DNA of 64,000 nucleotides from Leptidea sinapis (lineage: Eukaryota; Arthropoda; Insecta; Lepidoptera; Pieridae): the NCBI RefSeq assembly GCF_905404315.1, contig NC_066270.1, positions 12,480,001 through 12,544,000 of the forward strand, written 5' to 3'. The translations under genes were made by a program, and so were the position numbers. The notes under the pieces were generated by a model. That model ran no database searches. It was not told the DNA's origin and saw only the letters and a list, made by a program, of their open reading frames with translations. This document shows positions 1 to 10,839 of this stretch, piece by piece. The first letter of the stretch is position 1. Each line of letters opens with the position of its first letter.

Positions 1-1368
1 TCCATCCGATCCAAAAAAAAAGGAGACAGTTCGGATCCGGCAAACTACAGGTCTATTGCTATTACCTCCCTGCTCTCCAAAATCATGGAGAGCATAATTA
101 GCCGTCAGCTCTTGGTATACCTAGAGGGTCACCAGTTGATCAACGACCGACAATACGGGTTTCGCCATGGTCGGTCGGCAGGTGATCTTCTGGTATACCT
201 GACACATAGATGGGCTGCGGCTATTGAAAGCAAGGGGGAAGGCCTGGCAGTTAGCCTGGATATAGCGAAGGCCTTTGATCGTGTATGGCACAAGGCGCTC
301 CTCTCCAAACTTCCATCATTTGGGCTTCCCGAGAGCTTGTGCAAGTGGACCTCCAGCTTCCTCACTGGGCGTAGCATACAGGTCGTTGTCGACGGATATT
401 GCTCGAACCCGAAGCCCGTGAATGCTGGAGTGCCCCAAGGCTGTGTGCTGTATCCCACCCTGTTTCTTCTGCATATCAATGATATGTTGGACACCTTCAA
501 CATTCATTGCTATGCAGACGACAGCACTGGTGATGCCATATACACGGGCCATGCAGGTCTCTCTCGGGAAATCGTCGACCAGTGCCGGGAGAAACTTGTG
601 TCTTCTATCGAGTCCTCTCTTGAGAAGGTCGCGGAATGGGGAAAATTGGACCTTGTCCAATTTAACCCCCAGAAGACTCAAGTTTGCGCGTTTACCACTA
701 AAAAAACCCCATTTGTCGTATCACCGCTCTTCGACAACACTTCCCTCAAAGCCTCGCCTAGTATCGGAATACTGGGTCTTGAAATCTCGAGCGATTGCCA
801 ATTTCGTGGTCATCTGGAAGGCAAAGCCAAATTGGCTTCAAAGAAACTAGGCGTCATTAATAGAGCACGGCAATACTTCAAGCCGGCCCACATACTAGCG
901 CTCTACAAAGCGCAGGTCTGGCCACACATGGAGTATCAGCTCGATCCATTTGACCGCGTGCAACGCAGAGCAGCTCGAATTGTCGGGGACCCAGTGCTCT
1001 GTGAACGGCTGGATCACTTGGCGTTGCGTAGAGACGTCGCTTCATTGTGTGTCTTCTACCGCATTTATCACGGGGAGTGTTCCGAAGAGCTGTTTAACCT
1101 GATTCCTGCCGCCGAATTCCACCTTCGCACGACACGCCACAAGTTAGGATATCATCCTCACCATCTGGATGTATGGCGGTCCTCCACAGTGCGGTTTTCA
1201 AGGAGCTTTCTTCCACGTACTACAAAGCTGTGGAATGAGCTTCCTTGTGCGGTGTTTCCGGGACGATATGACATGGGTACCTTCAAAAAAAGCGCGTACA
1301 CCTTCCTTAAGGGCCGGCAACCCTCCTGTGATTCCTCTGGGGTTGCAAGAGATTGTGGGCGGCGGTAA
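1..1368 (+). CDS. LINE reverse transcriptase, C-terminal ~455 aa
   Basis: This is the reverse transcriptase of a non-LTR retrotransposon, which copies the element's RNA at a nicked target site. The frame is already open at base 1, so the first Met (base 85) is not the true start; the protein continues to the left of the window. Visible RT blocks are a KKGD...NYRSI stretch near bases 20-60, the SLDIAKAFD block with catalytic Asp at 259-261, the GVPQG block near 427-441, and YADD at 511-522. A thumb/C-terminal region follows (LYKAQVWPHMEY, then QLDPFDRVQRRA), ending in SCDSSGVARDCGRR. Relative to the copy at 53183-53956 it lacks 11 residues after HMEY, an in-frame 33-bp loss. The clade is jockey/CR1-like by general appearance, not settled. 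Apart from that deletion no stop or frameshift is seen in the visible part. Confidence 0.92.
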   Translation, partial: SIRSKKKGDSSDPANYRSIAITSLLSKIMESIISRQLLVYLEGHQLINDRQYGFRHGRSAGDLLVYLTHRWAAAIESKGEGLAVSLDIAKAFDRVWHKALLSKLPSFGLPESLCKWTSSFLTGRSIQVVVDGYCSNPKPVNAGVPQGCVLYPTLFLLHINDMLDTFNIHCYADDSTGDAIYTGHAGLSREIVDQCREKLVSSIESSLEKVAEWGKLDLVQFNPQKTQVCAFTTKKTPFVVSPLFDNTSLKASPSIGILGLEISSDCQFRGHLEGKAKLASKKLGVINRARQYFKPAHILALYKAQVWPHMEYQLDPFDRVQRRAARIVGDPVLCERLDHLALRRDVASLCVFYRIYHGECSEELFNLIPAAEFHLRTTRHKLGYHPHHLDVWRSSTVRFSRSFLPRTTKLWNELPCAVFPGRYDMGTFKKSAYTFLKGRQPSCDSSGVARDCGRR

Positions 1369-1426
1369 TCACTTAACAACAGGTGACCCGTACGCTCGTT
1401 TTTCCTCCTATTCCATAAAAAAAAAA
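1..1426 (+). mobile_element. Family A LINE, copy A1, 3' portion
   Basis: After the RT stop there is a short 3' UTR of about 50 bases, then an A-run at 1417-1426 that marks the retroposed 3' end. The same UTR (ending TTTGTCCTCCTATTCCATAA) ends copies at 8481, 15609 (minus), 44232 and 53182, so it defines a family with five copies here. A different repeat begins directly after the poly(A). Confidence 0.9.
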
Positions 1427-1633
1427 CTATTGAACTACCTCCTAAACGGCTGGACCGATTTTGATGATTTTTTTGTGTGTTCCAGTGAATTTGAGATTGG
1501 TTTAGATTCTCAATTCCGTCCATATAATATAATTCTCCTGCTCATGTGTATGTTAGTGAACTCCTCCTAACGGCTGGACCGATTTTTCAAATTTAAGACG
1601 TGTGTACAGGACAACGTCTGTCGGTTCCACTAG
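1427..1633 (-). repeat. Dispersed repeat (GACAGACGTTGTCCTG type)
   Basis: Read on the minus strand this begins with a GACAGACGTTGTCCTGTA-like stretch and contains two copies of an ATCGGTCCAGCCGTTAGGAG-like motif (plus-strand positions about 1431-1462 and 1557-1592). Related sequence lies at 34108-34465 (plus) and 32325-32450 (minus). It is a familiar non-coding lepidopteran repeat type; its class is not clear. Confidence 0.55.
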
Positions 1634-2074
1634 TATTTTATATTATTTTAGTTGTCACTAGCATTAAACTAGGCCGGGCCTGTATTTTAATACTAGTTAC
1701 TTCCAGATACATTGTTTTTTACAGATTACTTCAATACATAAAAGCGTATACATATAATAATATAGTAAGGTATTATTGATTGGGTGTATTTTGAACTTTT
1801 AAAGTAATAATGTATAATAAAGTATTAAAGATAATAAATTGTAAAGATAAATATATAAGGGTACATGTATACATAAAGATAAATAGAAATATTAATTTAT
1901 TGTAGATGTGAAATATAAGCTATTATTATGCATAATATAATTTTATAAGATAATGGTATAAAATAAACAATGAAATTTAAAGTTTTTTCTGTATGTTGTG
2001 CGTATATCGGTAGGGTAAGTAAGGCTGGATAATTAATAATTTAACGTATAGCTATAATCAAATTTTCAATTTCA
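1634..2074. other. AT-rich spacer
   Basis: Very AT-rich sequence with TA and TAA runs. No coding, RNA gene or repeat structure recognised. Confidence 0.5.
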
Positions 2075-2545
2075 TCATGACAAGACATCGCATTTAGTGT
2101 ATAGTTCACAAGTAGGATACCGAAAGGGTTTGCAAATAATAACCTTTAATAGAGCACGTTGGGTCCGTTCAAGCTTCAAAAGACATGATTTTCGAGCGCC
2201 ACCCCACGATTTAATACAATAAGTTAATAAGGATTGTGCTAATGCAAAGTAAACATTTCTCAAAAGAGTGAAATCAGCAATCTGACGTAAGGTTTTAATT
2301 ACGAAAATAAGTTTTCTAATCCTTTCTGACAGTAGATCAATTTGCGGTTTCCATGATAGAGTCTCATCTATTAGAACTCCTAGGTATTTAATTATTTTCG
2401 TTTTATTAAGGTTAACACAAGAGCATCCTTTATTTTGAGTCAAGACTTTCATACAATTATGAACTTGTACGGAAAAATTTTCGTCTGAGGGAATTTGTCT
2501 TGTAGTAATGCCAAAGGTGATAGATATATTTTGTTTTAAGAAAAT
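2075..2545 (-). pseudogene. LINE reverse transcriptase C-terminal fragment
   Basis: The minus strand is open for about 155 codons from near 2545 to the stop at 2075. It has the RT thumb pattern: an ITFGITTRQIP stretch, then IKYLGVLIDETLSWKPQID, a RIRKLIFVIKTLRQI segment, and AQSLLTYCIKSWGGA followed by LERTQRALLKV. These are hallmarks of the region after the palm in insect LINE polymerases. The catalytic palm is absent, so it is a truncated dead copy. It is a different family from copy A1. Confidence 0.8.
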
Positions 2546-2559
2546 TGAATATAGTTATC

Positions 2560-3210
2560 ATTATGTTTTAGATAGCTTGATGTTTTTTTTTGTTATCTTG
2601 GTTTAAGAGTTATATTGGAAGTCGTTTAAAAAAAACAAGCGAATATGTTGTGTAAATTATCTGTCAATCCAGTGAAATAAACAATTGTATGGGAAAAAAA
2701 TAAATACAATGTGGGTGCTGATGCTACTAAGTTCAGAGGAGCGAGACAATGACGCTGTGAATGTGAGCTCCGGTTCTTTCAAACAACTTGTTACCGCTGC
2801 AAATATTGTTAGTTTTATAAGGAAACTTGAAAACCTTTGAAACAGTTTTAACGTTACATAACACACAGAGTTTCTCTCGAGCGTCTAACATACTCGTACG
2901 TATAAAAGGCAACATGATTTGGATTTTCTTTCTTCCTCTTTGTAACTTTGAAAATTTTCAAAATAAGGACCTGTGTTAACTGCGTTACTTTAAATAGCTG
3001 GTCTTGTTGAAGTTATCTATTAGAGTATTTGGAATTTATAGAGTATAATTTTGTGTTTGGATCATAATAGTGGATCCTCGCTTTCACTGTGGTATGATAT
3101 TGAGTTAGGAATCAGTATCTTGTTGTAACACTAGGTAATGTAGTAGTAATCTTGAGAAATTTTCAGTATCATTTGTTCATTCTTGGAATATGGCGTGTTT
3201 TCATTATTAC
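2560..3210. other. Unassigned spacer with one short inverted match
   Basis: No gene recognised. Bases 2795-2838 match the reverse complement of 15215-15258 over about 45 bases with few differences, so a small dispersed repeat is present. Confidence 0.4.
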
Positions 3211-3548
3211 CAGTGGGAGGCCCCTTTGCACAGGATGCGAGCTAGATTATGGGTACGACAAAGGCGGCTATTTCTGTCTGTCTTTCTTCTGTCTGTCTGC
3301 CGTGAAGCAGTAATGTGTTAGTATTATTGTGTTTCGGTCTGAATGGCGCCGTAGCTAGTGAAATTACTGGGCAAACGAGACTTTACATCTTAAGTCTCAA
3401 GGAGACGAGCCCAATTGTAGTGCCGAACAGAATTTTTAGGATTTTCAAGAATCCTGAGTGGTACAGCATTGTAATGGACAAGGCTTATCAATTATAATCA
3501 TCAGAGGAACATCCTGCTCGTCTCGTTCCTTATTGTCATAACAAAAAA
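3211..3548 (+). mobile_element. Short retroposon S, copy 1
   Basis: Full-length copy of a non-coding ~310-bp family. The head reads CAGTGGGAGGC...TTTGCACAGGATG, the middle carries a GCCGTAGCTAGTGAAATTAC block, and the tail reads CTGCTCGTCTCGTTCCTTAT and then A-rich. A TCTG-rich expansion (about 3273-3300) lengthens this copy. No protein is encoded. The poly(A) end indicates LINE-driven retroposition. Confidence 0.85.
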
Positions 3549-3549
3549 T

Positions 3550-3830
3550 TCAAGCGTTCGTATAAACTGATTTGCAGACTACCAGTCGAATTCTTAGTTT
3601 TTCGGATATAAAACGTACTACCATTTTTGGATGACTCTTGCGAGGGTCATCTTTAGTGGCTGACCTCTCTCGTTTAAATTCATCACACCAACATGCAACT
3701 GTAGAATACAGTGGAGTATTTACACCTAAAATATTCTGTAAGTCTTTATTAATTTGCTCCGTACCTACTGATATTTTTCGAGCACAGATAATTAATAACC
3801 GCCCGCCATCCATTTTTTGTCAACATGCTT
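3550..3830 (-). pseudogene. Mariner-type transposase, N-terminal HTH fragment
   Basis: The minus-strand reading frame has the mariner DNA-binding region: TEQINKDLQNILG, then YSTVACWCDEFKRER, then DDPRKSHPK, matching the helix-turn-helix and the EDDPRSGRPK-like linker of irritans-type mariner transposases. No catalytic Asp triad is present; only about 85 codons remain. It abuts the poly(A) end of short retroposon S copy 1. Confidence 0.7.
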
Positions 3831-4394
3831 GGACAACCTGAAAATAAAAGACTTCTATTTCTTTTTTATATTTGAATGATATCCCAGCTTTACTAGCCAG
3901 GATTTATCCTGCGTGCCCGAAGGTTTATTTTCGTAACTTACTCGCAGAGTTACACATGCCTGCCAAAATAAATCTGCAAAGGCTTACGTGGAAGGCACAC
4001 CCAAATCATTTGTCAAAAATATATACGTGAGAACTTACAGATATAGGAGACCTAAATTGAATTAGCTTTCGTATATATGTATGTAACTGATGAGTGTCTT
4101 ACATGCGAATGTTGTATTAACTGATCTGTCAAACAAAGATGTTCTTGATAACTTTGGATAGCGATAACCTCTGACCGAGCCAGTTTGCAATTTGCATCCA
4201 TTACATTCAGATCACTGAATCTACATAAATACAATATTATTTCATTTCGAAATTCTACAATCGCTTTAGATTTAGACTTTAACGCTTTAAAAATTTATTC
4301 AATAAGTTAATGATCTTGAAACTAAACATCGAAACATTAATTGTATTTTTTATTATGGAATGGAGATTTCATCAATAGCGTTGTGAAATTAAAA
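3831..4394. other. Spacer without recognised features
   Basis: AT-rich DNA. No coding, repeat or RNA signal recognised. Confidence 0.4.
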
Positions 4395-5010
4395 CATTAA
4401 AAGGTTATGCCTTTTAATGTTACTACAGGCATTTATTTTCTCAAAATTGATTCCTTTAGAATTATTTTGTCATTTTTAATATACTAGATACTACTACCGC
4501 TTCAGAAACAAATGGCGCTCTGAGAGAGAAGAAGCGGTGCAAGAAACTTTCATAGAAATAATCACAATCCGGTCCCAGGCTCTCCGACCTCTTAAATATT
4601 TGTATATAGCTGTGGACTAGTTGGATTTACGACAGATAAAATATTTAAACTTATTTGTAGATAATGCCTGAACAATGGCTGGGACTTTATTATAAAAGTG
4701 TATACATTTACCCTTAAAGCTATTATATGAATCTTATGAATCCTACTAGAATTAGTAACAAGTAATCCCTTATTTCTAGTATTATAGTAATGAAAATTAC
4801 CATTAAGAGCAAAAAGGTGACGATTTTTGTGAACGTATATAAAGTTTTCATAAATGTACTGACAATGAACAGTCATAATATTAATTTTTTAAAAATTTTT
4901 TGAGAGACTCTCTATAACTAAGCTGATATATAGCACGAAAAGCTCTCTTTTGCAGAGCAAACACTATATCAATGTCAGCAGCATGACCCCACAGTAAAAT
5001 TTTAATTTGA
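4395..5010 (-). mobile_element. Family E LINE 3' end with RT C-terminus
   Basis: The minus strand from about 5010 reads ILLWGHAADIDI, LQKRAFRAIYQLSYRESLKK, INIMTVHCQYIYENFIYVHK and YYNTRNKGLL: the conserved C-terminal region of a lepidopteran LINE polymerase. A frame change near 4700 leads into a GKCIHFYNKVPAIVQALSTN stretch, which matches the family's usual (GxCIxFYNKxP) end. The 3' UTR to about 4395 recurs at 62325-62460 on the same strand. Broken by at least one frameshift. Confidence 0.8.
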
Positions 5011-5404
5011 CTTTACATCAGTTATTATCAAGATTTCTCAAAACAAAATTCTTAATAATATCAATCCTCGCCCTTTATGTAGTCATTTACAAAGTTACAG
5101 AATGCTTACGTTGTAAAAGTTCCCCGAGGAAGTATTATAATTCCTTGTTGAGTATTTTCTTGGCCATCTTAGCAACATTTCAGCAACTGCAGCAATTGGT
5201 AGACTTCGTAAGATTGTATGTTCATGTTTACTTTTAACACACAAATTTTAGTTTAGTTTACTTTTAAAATTACAAATTAAATTTGGGATATGTTTATGTT
5301 TTTCTTTTGTTTATGAATGTTGATTCTTAAGCAAATGAAAGCTATTTTGGGTGTCACAGTAAAAAAATTAAAGCAGAATAATTGCGATAGATATGAGTGT
5401 TTTG
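5011..5404. other. AT-rich spacer
   Basis: No recognised feature. Confidence 0.4.
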
Positions 5405-5590
5405 CGGGGTACGAGTTTATGTAGTTTCTTTGAAAGACAGATTAAGAGAGCGATGTGGAATAAAAGAAGTGCCAGTGACGAAGAGTTTTGGTAAGAGAAT
5501 ATTGGAGTGGTGTGGCGAGGTTGGATGAAAGTACTGAGTGCAAACATTTGTACAGTTGATGTGGATTGAAATATTGAATAGAATCGATCT
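5405..5590 (+). pseudogene. LINE C-terminal tail fragment (RTE-like)
   Basis: The plus strand reads VSLKDRLRERCGIKEVPVTK and then GKRILEWCGEV, ending in stops. This resembles the C-terminal extension of RTE-like LINE polymerases (pattern RxRCGLKExVVTxxExGMLRWFGHxER). Fewer than 50 codons are recognisable and no catalytic region is present. Confidence 0.5.
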
Positions 5591-5601
5591 AAGCATTAAG
5601 C

Positions 5602-5908
5602 CCACACGCTCCTTTGCACAGGATGTCAGCTAGATTATCGGTACCACAACGGCGCCTATTTCTGCCGTGAAGCAGTTATGTGTAAGCATTATTGTGTTTC
5701 GGTCTGAGGAGCGCCGTAGCTAGTGAATGTACTGGGCAAACGAGACTTAACATCTTATGTCTCAAGGAGACGATCGAAATTGTAGTGCCGATCAGAACTT
5801 TTTGGATTTTCAAGAATTTTAAGCGGCACTACATTGTAATGAGTAGGGCGTATCAATTACCATCAGCTGAACGTCCTGCTCGTCTCATCCCTTAGTGCTT
5901 TAAAAAAA
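5602..5908 (+). mobile_element. Short retroposon S, copy 2
   Basis: Full-length copy from the CTCCTTTGCACAGGATG head to the GCTCGTCTCATCCCTTAG tail and an A-rich end near 5908. It lies directly after a LINE fragment. Non-coding. Confidence 0.85.
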
Positions 5909-6094
5909 GGTAGAGGATGAATTAACAAACGGTTAGGGAAAGGTACCAAAAATAAAAGAGCATACAGAAGCCAGGAAACTATGTCTGAACTGTGACTAAT
6001 GCAAATCACTACACTTTATTTTTTTCTCAAAGGGACAGGCGTGATTATATATGTATATGTATAGTATAATAATCATCCCGAGCAAGTGAAGGAT

Positions 6095-6290
6095 TAGTGA
6101 AGCAAAAGCTAGGGTCGTTGCCTCTCATCTGGGAGATGCCGGATCAATCCTCGCCCACCATCTAAAAATGTATTTTAGAATTCCAGCATTCATTTCAATT
6201 TATTTAACGATTCTATGATAGAAGAAAACATCGTGAGAACCTGGGCTTTATGCAAGCGTTTTAATCCCAGGATGTGTTCATACAAAAAGG
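6095..6290 (+). mobile_element. tRNA-derived SINE remnant
   Basis: Bases 6108-6160 look like a decayed tRNA head: GTTGCCTCTCATCTGGGAGA followed by GCCGGATCAATCCTCGCC, a degenerate B-box. Downstream is AAACATCGTGAGAACCTGG, a motif often seen in lepidopteran SINE bodies. No intact acceptor stem is visible, so this is not a functional tRNA gene. Confidence 0.55.
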
Positions 6291-6419
6291 CGTTTAGTAT
6301 ACGTATACTTATCGCGATCAGGTAAAAATAAAGTTTAATATAATCCAATCAGTTTTACTTGATATGTACCGCACGGATTATGTAAATCCCGAGTAGGAAA
6401 TCAAATTCATAAACAAAGA

Positions 6420-6545
6420 CACCAGAAGTTTGTCAGGACACTTTAGTACATTTATAGCCCCAGCGGAGCCAAGTTGTGTTCCACTCTTTATCAACACGGC
6501 TTTTGGCAACGACACCAAAGTTTAACTCTCATTGTAATTGCCCAA
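6420..6545 (+). repeat. Dispersed repeat shared with 58745-58905 and 18680-18840
   Basis: Contains AGCGGAGCCAAGTTGTGTTC, CACTCTTTATCAACACG and TTTTGGCAACGACACC. The same blocks occur at 58745-58905 on this strand and at 18680-18840 on the opposite strand. Short open stretches exist on both strands but no family was recognised. Confidence 0.6.
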
Positions 6546-7430
6546 TTCGGATATTTTCCTTTGAAATGGGATAGCAATAACAATTTATATTTATGTGAAC
6601 TACTCTTTAATGGCTTCCGTTTGTATTACTCCGTGCCTTAAGTAAAGTAAACCCTTACATGATCAATTCATTGTCCATACATTTTTTCTCGGGAATGTGT
6701 CTTTAAGGATTAAGTATACCAAATTTAAGTATTACAAATAATGTCTTTCATGCATTGAGGACTTATCTTATTAGATTCCAACTTTGTAAGAAACTAGGAG
6801 CCTAGAGCGCAGTAGCCATATCAAAATATTAAAACTTTCATATTTAATTGGGTTAACACAATTTTTTTTATATGTATACGTACCTTATCCTAGATAAATT
6901 AATCTAGGTTATCAGAAAATTGGTTGTCATTGGAATTGAAATCACGTGCTTATTTTCCGCTCAAAAGGTTCAGAATTAGGATGAAGTATATACCTGGATG
7001 TGACAAGTAAATAAAAAACCGCACGTAAACGAGATCATAAAATACAAAAACTGTTAGATATTTGGCGTCGGTTGTGATTGTAATTGTTAATTATTGTGCG
7101 TCATTGGCAGTAATTTAAGTAGTGAATTTAAATCATATTGAGTGTGCATAAAACTAATTTTAAAAACATGGTGGTGTTATATTTGGCTGTAAAGCTGTAC
7201 TGGGCAGATTTTTAATTGGTAGTACACCGAAATATTAGCAATTAATTTAGATGATATGAAATGAGTTATTTTACGTGGACTTGACTCAAAAATTACCTTG
7301 AAAATAAAATTATATTTGCTACTTATTATTAATATCTGAATAACTATAAGGTTAAGTAAGAAATTATGATCTCAAATAAATTAGAGATAGTATTTTACAA
7401 ACAGAAAATATTATAATGAAATATTATACT
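6546..7430. other. Spacer without recognised features
   Basis: AT-rich sequence without coding or repeat structure that I recognise. Confidence 0.4.
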
Positions 7431-7802
7431 AAATACTAGCTTTAACCCGCGACTTCGTCCGCTTGGAATAGTAGATAACATTGGTCAGAATTTTATATTT
7501 TTTTGCTGTAGTTAATACATTTTTATAAACTACGTTTTATTTTCTTTATTAATTTATTTCTTATTACGTGCCTACATACAAAGTTTCATGGTATCATCAT
7601 TGATAATGACGTACTTCCGTACAAATTTCCACCCCCCCATTTCAACCCCTCCAAACATCTCATTCGCGATAAAAGGTAGCTTATGGCCTTTTCCAAGTTG
7701 CAGTCTATCTCTGTATTAAATTTTATCAAAATCGTTTCAGTGGTTTTAGCGTGAAAGCGTAACAAACAAACTTACATTCACATTTATAATATTAGTAGGG
7801 TA
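7431..7802 (+). repeat. Dispersed repeat (CCCGCGACTTCGTCCGC type)
   Basis: Starts with ACTAGCTTTAACCCGCGACT and ends AACTTACATTCACATTTATA followed by ATATTAGTAGGGTAG. This is a widespread lepidopteran non-coding repeat; a second copy lies at 33715-34108. Its class (Helitron-like or retroposon) cannot be decided here. Confidence 0.65.
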
Positions 7803-8480
7803 GTAAATTAGTAGTATATTACTTATAATATATAAAAATATTATAATGTTCTAGACAGATTTGCAAGGACCTAAATATGTCGAACATGAGAGAGAACGTG
7901 AGAACACAAAGGTTTGTGGCGATTGCATCCACATTAAATTGGCAACCCAGTATTGTTTGGAGTGCTAATTGATCACATAAGAGAGAGGGAGATAGATATA
8001 GACGCCAGACACTTGATAAAAAAAGGACGCGAGTCGCGATACGGACGCTAACTTTCTACCGCGAGTCTCATAGGCTTTAACTTGCATTATATAAATTATA
8101 ACGAATAAGTCACCTAGATAAACTTACTTCTGTTAATATTCACGAGTGCTCACGCAATAAACAAAAGTAAAGTTCAAGTCGGTGGTTTAATTTACAAGCT
8201 CCTCGAAACGACAGGTTCATGGACCAGCCTAGATGTAATAACATTTTGTATGCCCTAACGAGGGTCTAACATTGCATGCGGGCTTGGATCGAGCAATATT
8301 GAAGTCTAATGTAGAAGTTTCGAGAGTTCTTGATAGCAATTGATGGCTAAACGAAAATATTGAACAGACTCAGTTTCTGCTAACTGTAGACAAATCCGAA
8401 TAGAGCTAATAACAAAAAAGAGTTGACGAAAATTTTCAATTGTATTACAATCGATTTTAAAATATCGCGATGAAAATAAA
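7803..8480. other. Unassigned, possibly LTR-related
   Basis: Contains purine-rich GAGAGAACGTGAGAACAC near 7890, an AATAAA at about 8157, and an ACGACAGGTTCATGGACC stretch near 8208. The order loosely suggests an old LTR and leader, but no paired LTR, TG..CA ends or gag/pol frame was found. Confidence 0.25.
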
Positions 8481-8770
8481 ACAAGTTAGGATTTCATCCC
8501 CATCACCTGGATATGTGGCGGTCCTCCACAGTGCGGTTTTCAAGGAGCTTTCTTCCACGTACTACAAAGCTGTGGAATAAACTGCCTAGTGCGGTGTTTC
8601 CAGGACGATACGACATGGGTACCTCCAAAAAAAAGCGGGTTCACCTTCCTTAAGGGCCGACAACGCCCCTGTGATTCCTCTGGTGTTGCAAGAGAATGTG
8701 GGCGGCGGTGATCATTTAACACAAGGTGACCTACGCTCGTTTGTCCTCCTTTTTCCATAAAATTAAAAAT
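8481..8770 (+). mobile_element. Family A LINE, copy A2, 5'-truncated
   Basis: Only the last ~90 codons (from the region coding for HHLDVWRSSTVRFSRSF) and the 3' UTR remain, ending at TTTTTCCATAAAATTAAAA. A premature stop sits where A1 has Glu in WNELP (TGGAATAAA here), and other small changes are present. Dead copy. Confidence 0.85.
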
Positions 8771-9750
8771 AACTTAACAAATTTTATAAAAGTTTTCCTC
8801 AAATTAACTTTATACACTATTTATATATTTATAAATTAAGCCCTTATTTTGCCAGAATAATGTAACGAATACCTACGATAACAGTTTAAAAAGTGAATTC
8901 CTGTCTTGGGATTATTTATTTCTATATGTTAATAGTAATAAATGTTATATACTAAAACGAGCAACTATATTAAATCTTTACGTGTATCTTTATTTTGCAA
9001 AATATGGAAATATTCTGTAATTATTTCCATGTAAATTACTTTACGATTTTTGGTAACGAAATATTAATCTAGCTAGGTGTCATCCCTGGAAAAATGCGCT
9101 TTCTCAAGTTTCACACTCCTTAGAGTTGGTCACTGTCGAAGCAGCAATAAAAAATAAGTACCTATAAGAAATAAATGTTGGAAACGGCTCTTACAATCAT
9201 GATGAAATTTTAATAGATGCATCAACAAATTAACTAAAGAATGTTCTTGAAACACGAACAACCAATTTAGACCTGGGGTTTTGACATCCACTATTTCCAG
9301 TCCCATTTCTTCATTTTCTTCACATGAATTATTACTTAACCCATGGATTACTTACGTAATATATTAAGTACAGCTGATACTAGAATCTATCCATAACATA
9401 TACGCTAGATACTCAGATTTTTGTTGAGATAATGTTGTCATCATAATAATTGTTTTGTTTATCTCATTGTTATTTCGTAGCAATCAAATGTTCATTCATT
9501 GTAGAAACTGTTCATCGTGGCAAAAACCAATTAATGCCAACATTTACGATCAATGCTACAACGCTAGATAATTGCTTTGTTCAGACGCAATTTACTCAAT
9601 CCAGTGAGAAAATATAATTAAAATTAAATTAACGTCAATTTAGTTATGCAGATGTTGTGAAATTATAACCGTAGTACTATGATTAAAACTAATTTCAGCC
9701 TGCAATTTCATCCGAGTTGGCTTTTATAAAATAGAAACAACAGAAGGTAC
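8771..9750. other. Spacer with a small repeat scrap
   Basis: Bases 9055-9112 carry AATCTAGCTAGGTGTCATCC and AAAATGCGC, part of the repeat also seen at 38835-39052 and 58010-58145. Nothing else recognised. Confidence 0.45.
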
Positions 9751-9812
9751 AAAAAGATTAACAAACATTACTATTTATATTAATAACTAGTAATGTTTGT
9801 TAATATCTTTTT
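9751..9812. repeat. Short hairpin
   Basis: AAAGATTAACAAACATTACT (arm about 9751-9772) is matched by its reverse complement at about 9788-9812, with one interruption and a ~16-base AT loop. It may be a tiny MITE end pair; too AT-rich to be an obvious terminator or gene. Confidence 0.6.
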
Positions 9813-10019
9813 ATACGAAATATCGTGGGTATGCTGAAGTCAAACCGTACAGCAATTTTTTTTGTAGATTGATGCGAATCAGCTTCTATCACCGCAGTAA
9901 ATTCACCATTACTTACCTTAGTAGCTGGTTTTCCTCGGACTGCTTCAAGAATGATCTTGCAAATTTTCTCTACGAAAGCGATTCAACTAAAAACGCAAGT
10001 CAATAACGTTCCAAGCTTA
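9813..10019. other. Spacer
   Basis: No recognised feature. Confidence 0.3.
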
Positions 10020-10440
10020 TAACCAAAAGCCCGACTCAATTTGTGTCACGGCCAAAAGTAAGCATGCTCTATTCTATCAGTAGATGTGATCAAAAGATCA
10101 GCAAAGGCTGTCTTACAAAGAAGCACGTCCCATGCTTTTTGACACTTTAAATCGTCTGGAAAATTTTAAATATTTGCAATACTAAGCCTAGCATTGTTAG
10201 CTTCGTTCAAATACGCTATCTCTGAGTTACCTGGTACATGACTTACAATTCTAGTAACCGTAGGCTGCGCACTATGAACTGAAGTTAGAAATGCTGGTAA
10301 GCCAACGCCCGAAACTTTACGAGTACCCAAACCACCAAACCGTATCTGTAATGAGATTTGAGACCATGCACGATCTGTAAATGCACATTTCAAAACGGTT
10401 TCTAAAATATTTTTAAGTGAAATATCAATCACATTAGTAA
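10020..10440 (-). pseudogene. LINE polymerase C-terminal fragment (RFGGLG type)
   Basis: The minus strand from 10432 reads DRAWSQISLQIRFGGLGTRK, then GVGLPAFLTSVHSAQPTV, the pattern W..A.LP..xGGLGxR...LPAFLSS seen in a class of insect LINE polymerases. Further along, in shifted frames, it reads CKTAFADLLITSTDRIEHA, which fits the same family. Multiple frameshifts; no palm domain. Confidence 0.65.
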
Positions 10441-10839
10441 GTACGTTTAGAATTTTTTAAGTATGTAGAAATGTATTCCTTGACTCAATCAATTACAACC
10501 CTAAATATAATTAATACACATTACCTACAAATAAATACAAATGGACACTAAAAGTTTTACGTCCTGCCTTGGACCGTCCATTCATTCGTAATCTTAACAT
10601 TATACGAGCTCACGTTGAACGTAACAACAAGGACGTAAACATCCTTCTCAATTAATACTTGTGTACTTTTGCCAAACATACCAAAAAAGGAAAGATAAAA
10701 TAAAAGTTTGTTCAGGCTAATCTTTTAGTCTTGTGTTTTTAAATCGTTAAAAACTGCACGTGCCAGGAGAACCTCGCAGATGATAAAGACTTGACGCGTC
10801 AGCACGCGCAGACATGTTTGCTATGAGATGAGAGAGTTA

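Noticed and set aside
129..503. Minus-strand frames under copy A1 (129-503, 316-681) and the plus frame 422-850
   Set aside because: Shadow frames of the reverse transcriptase; no family resemblance.
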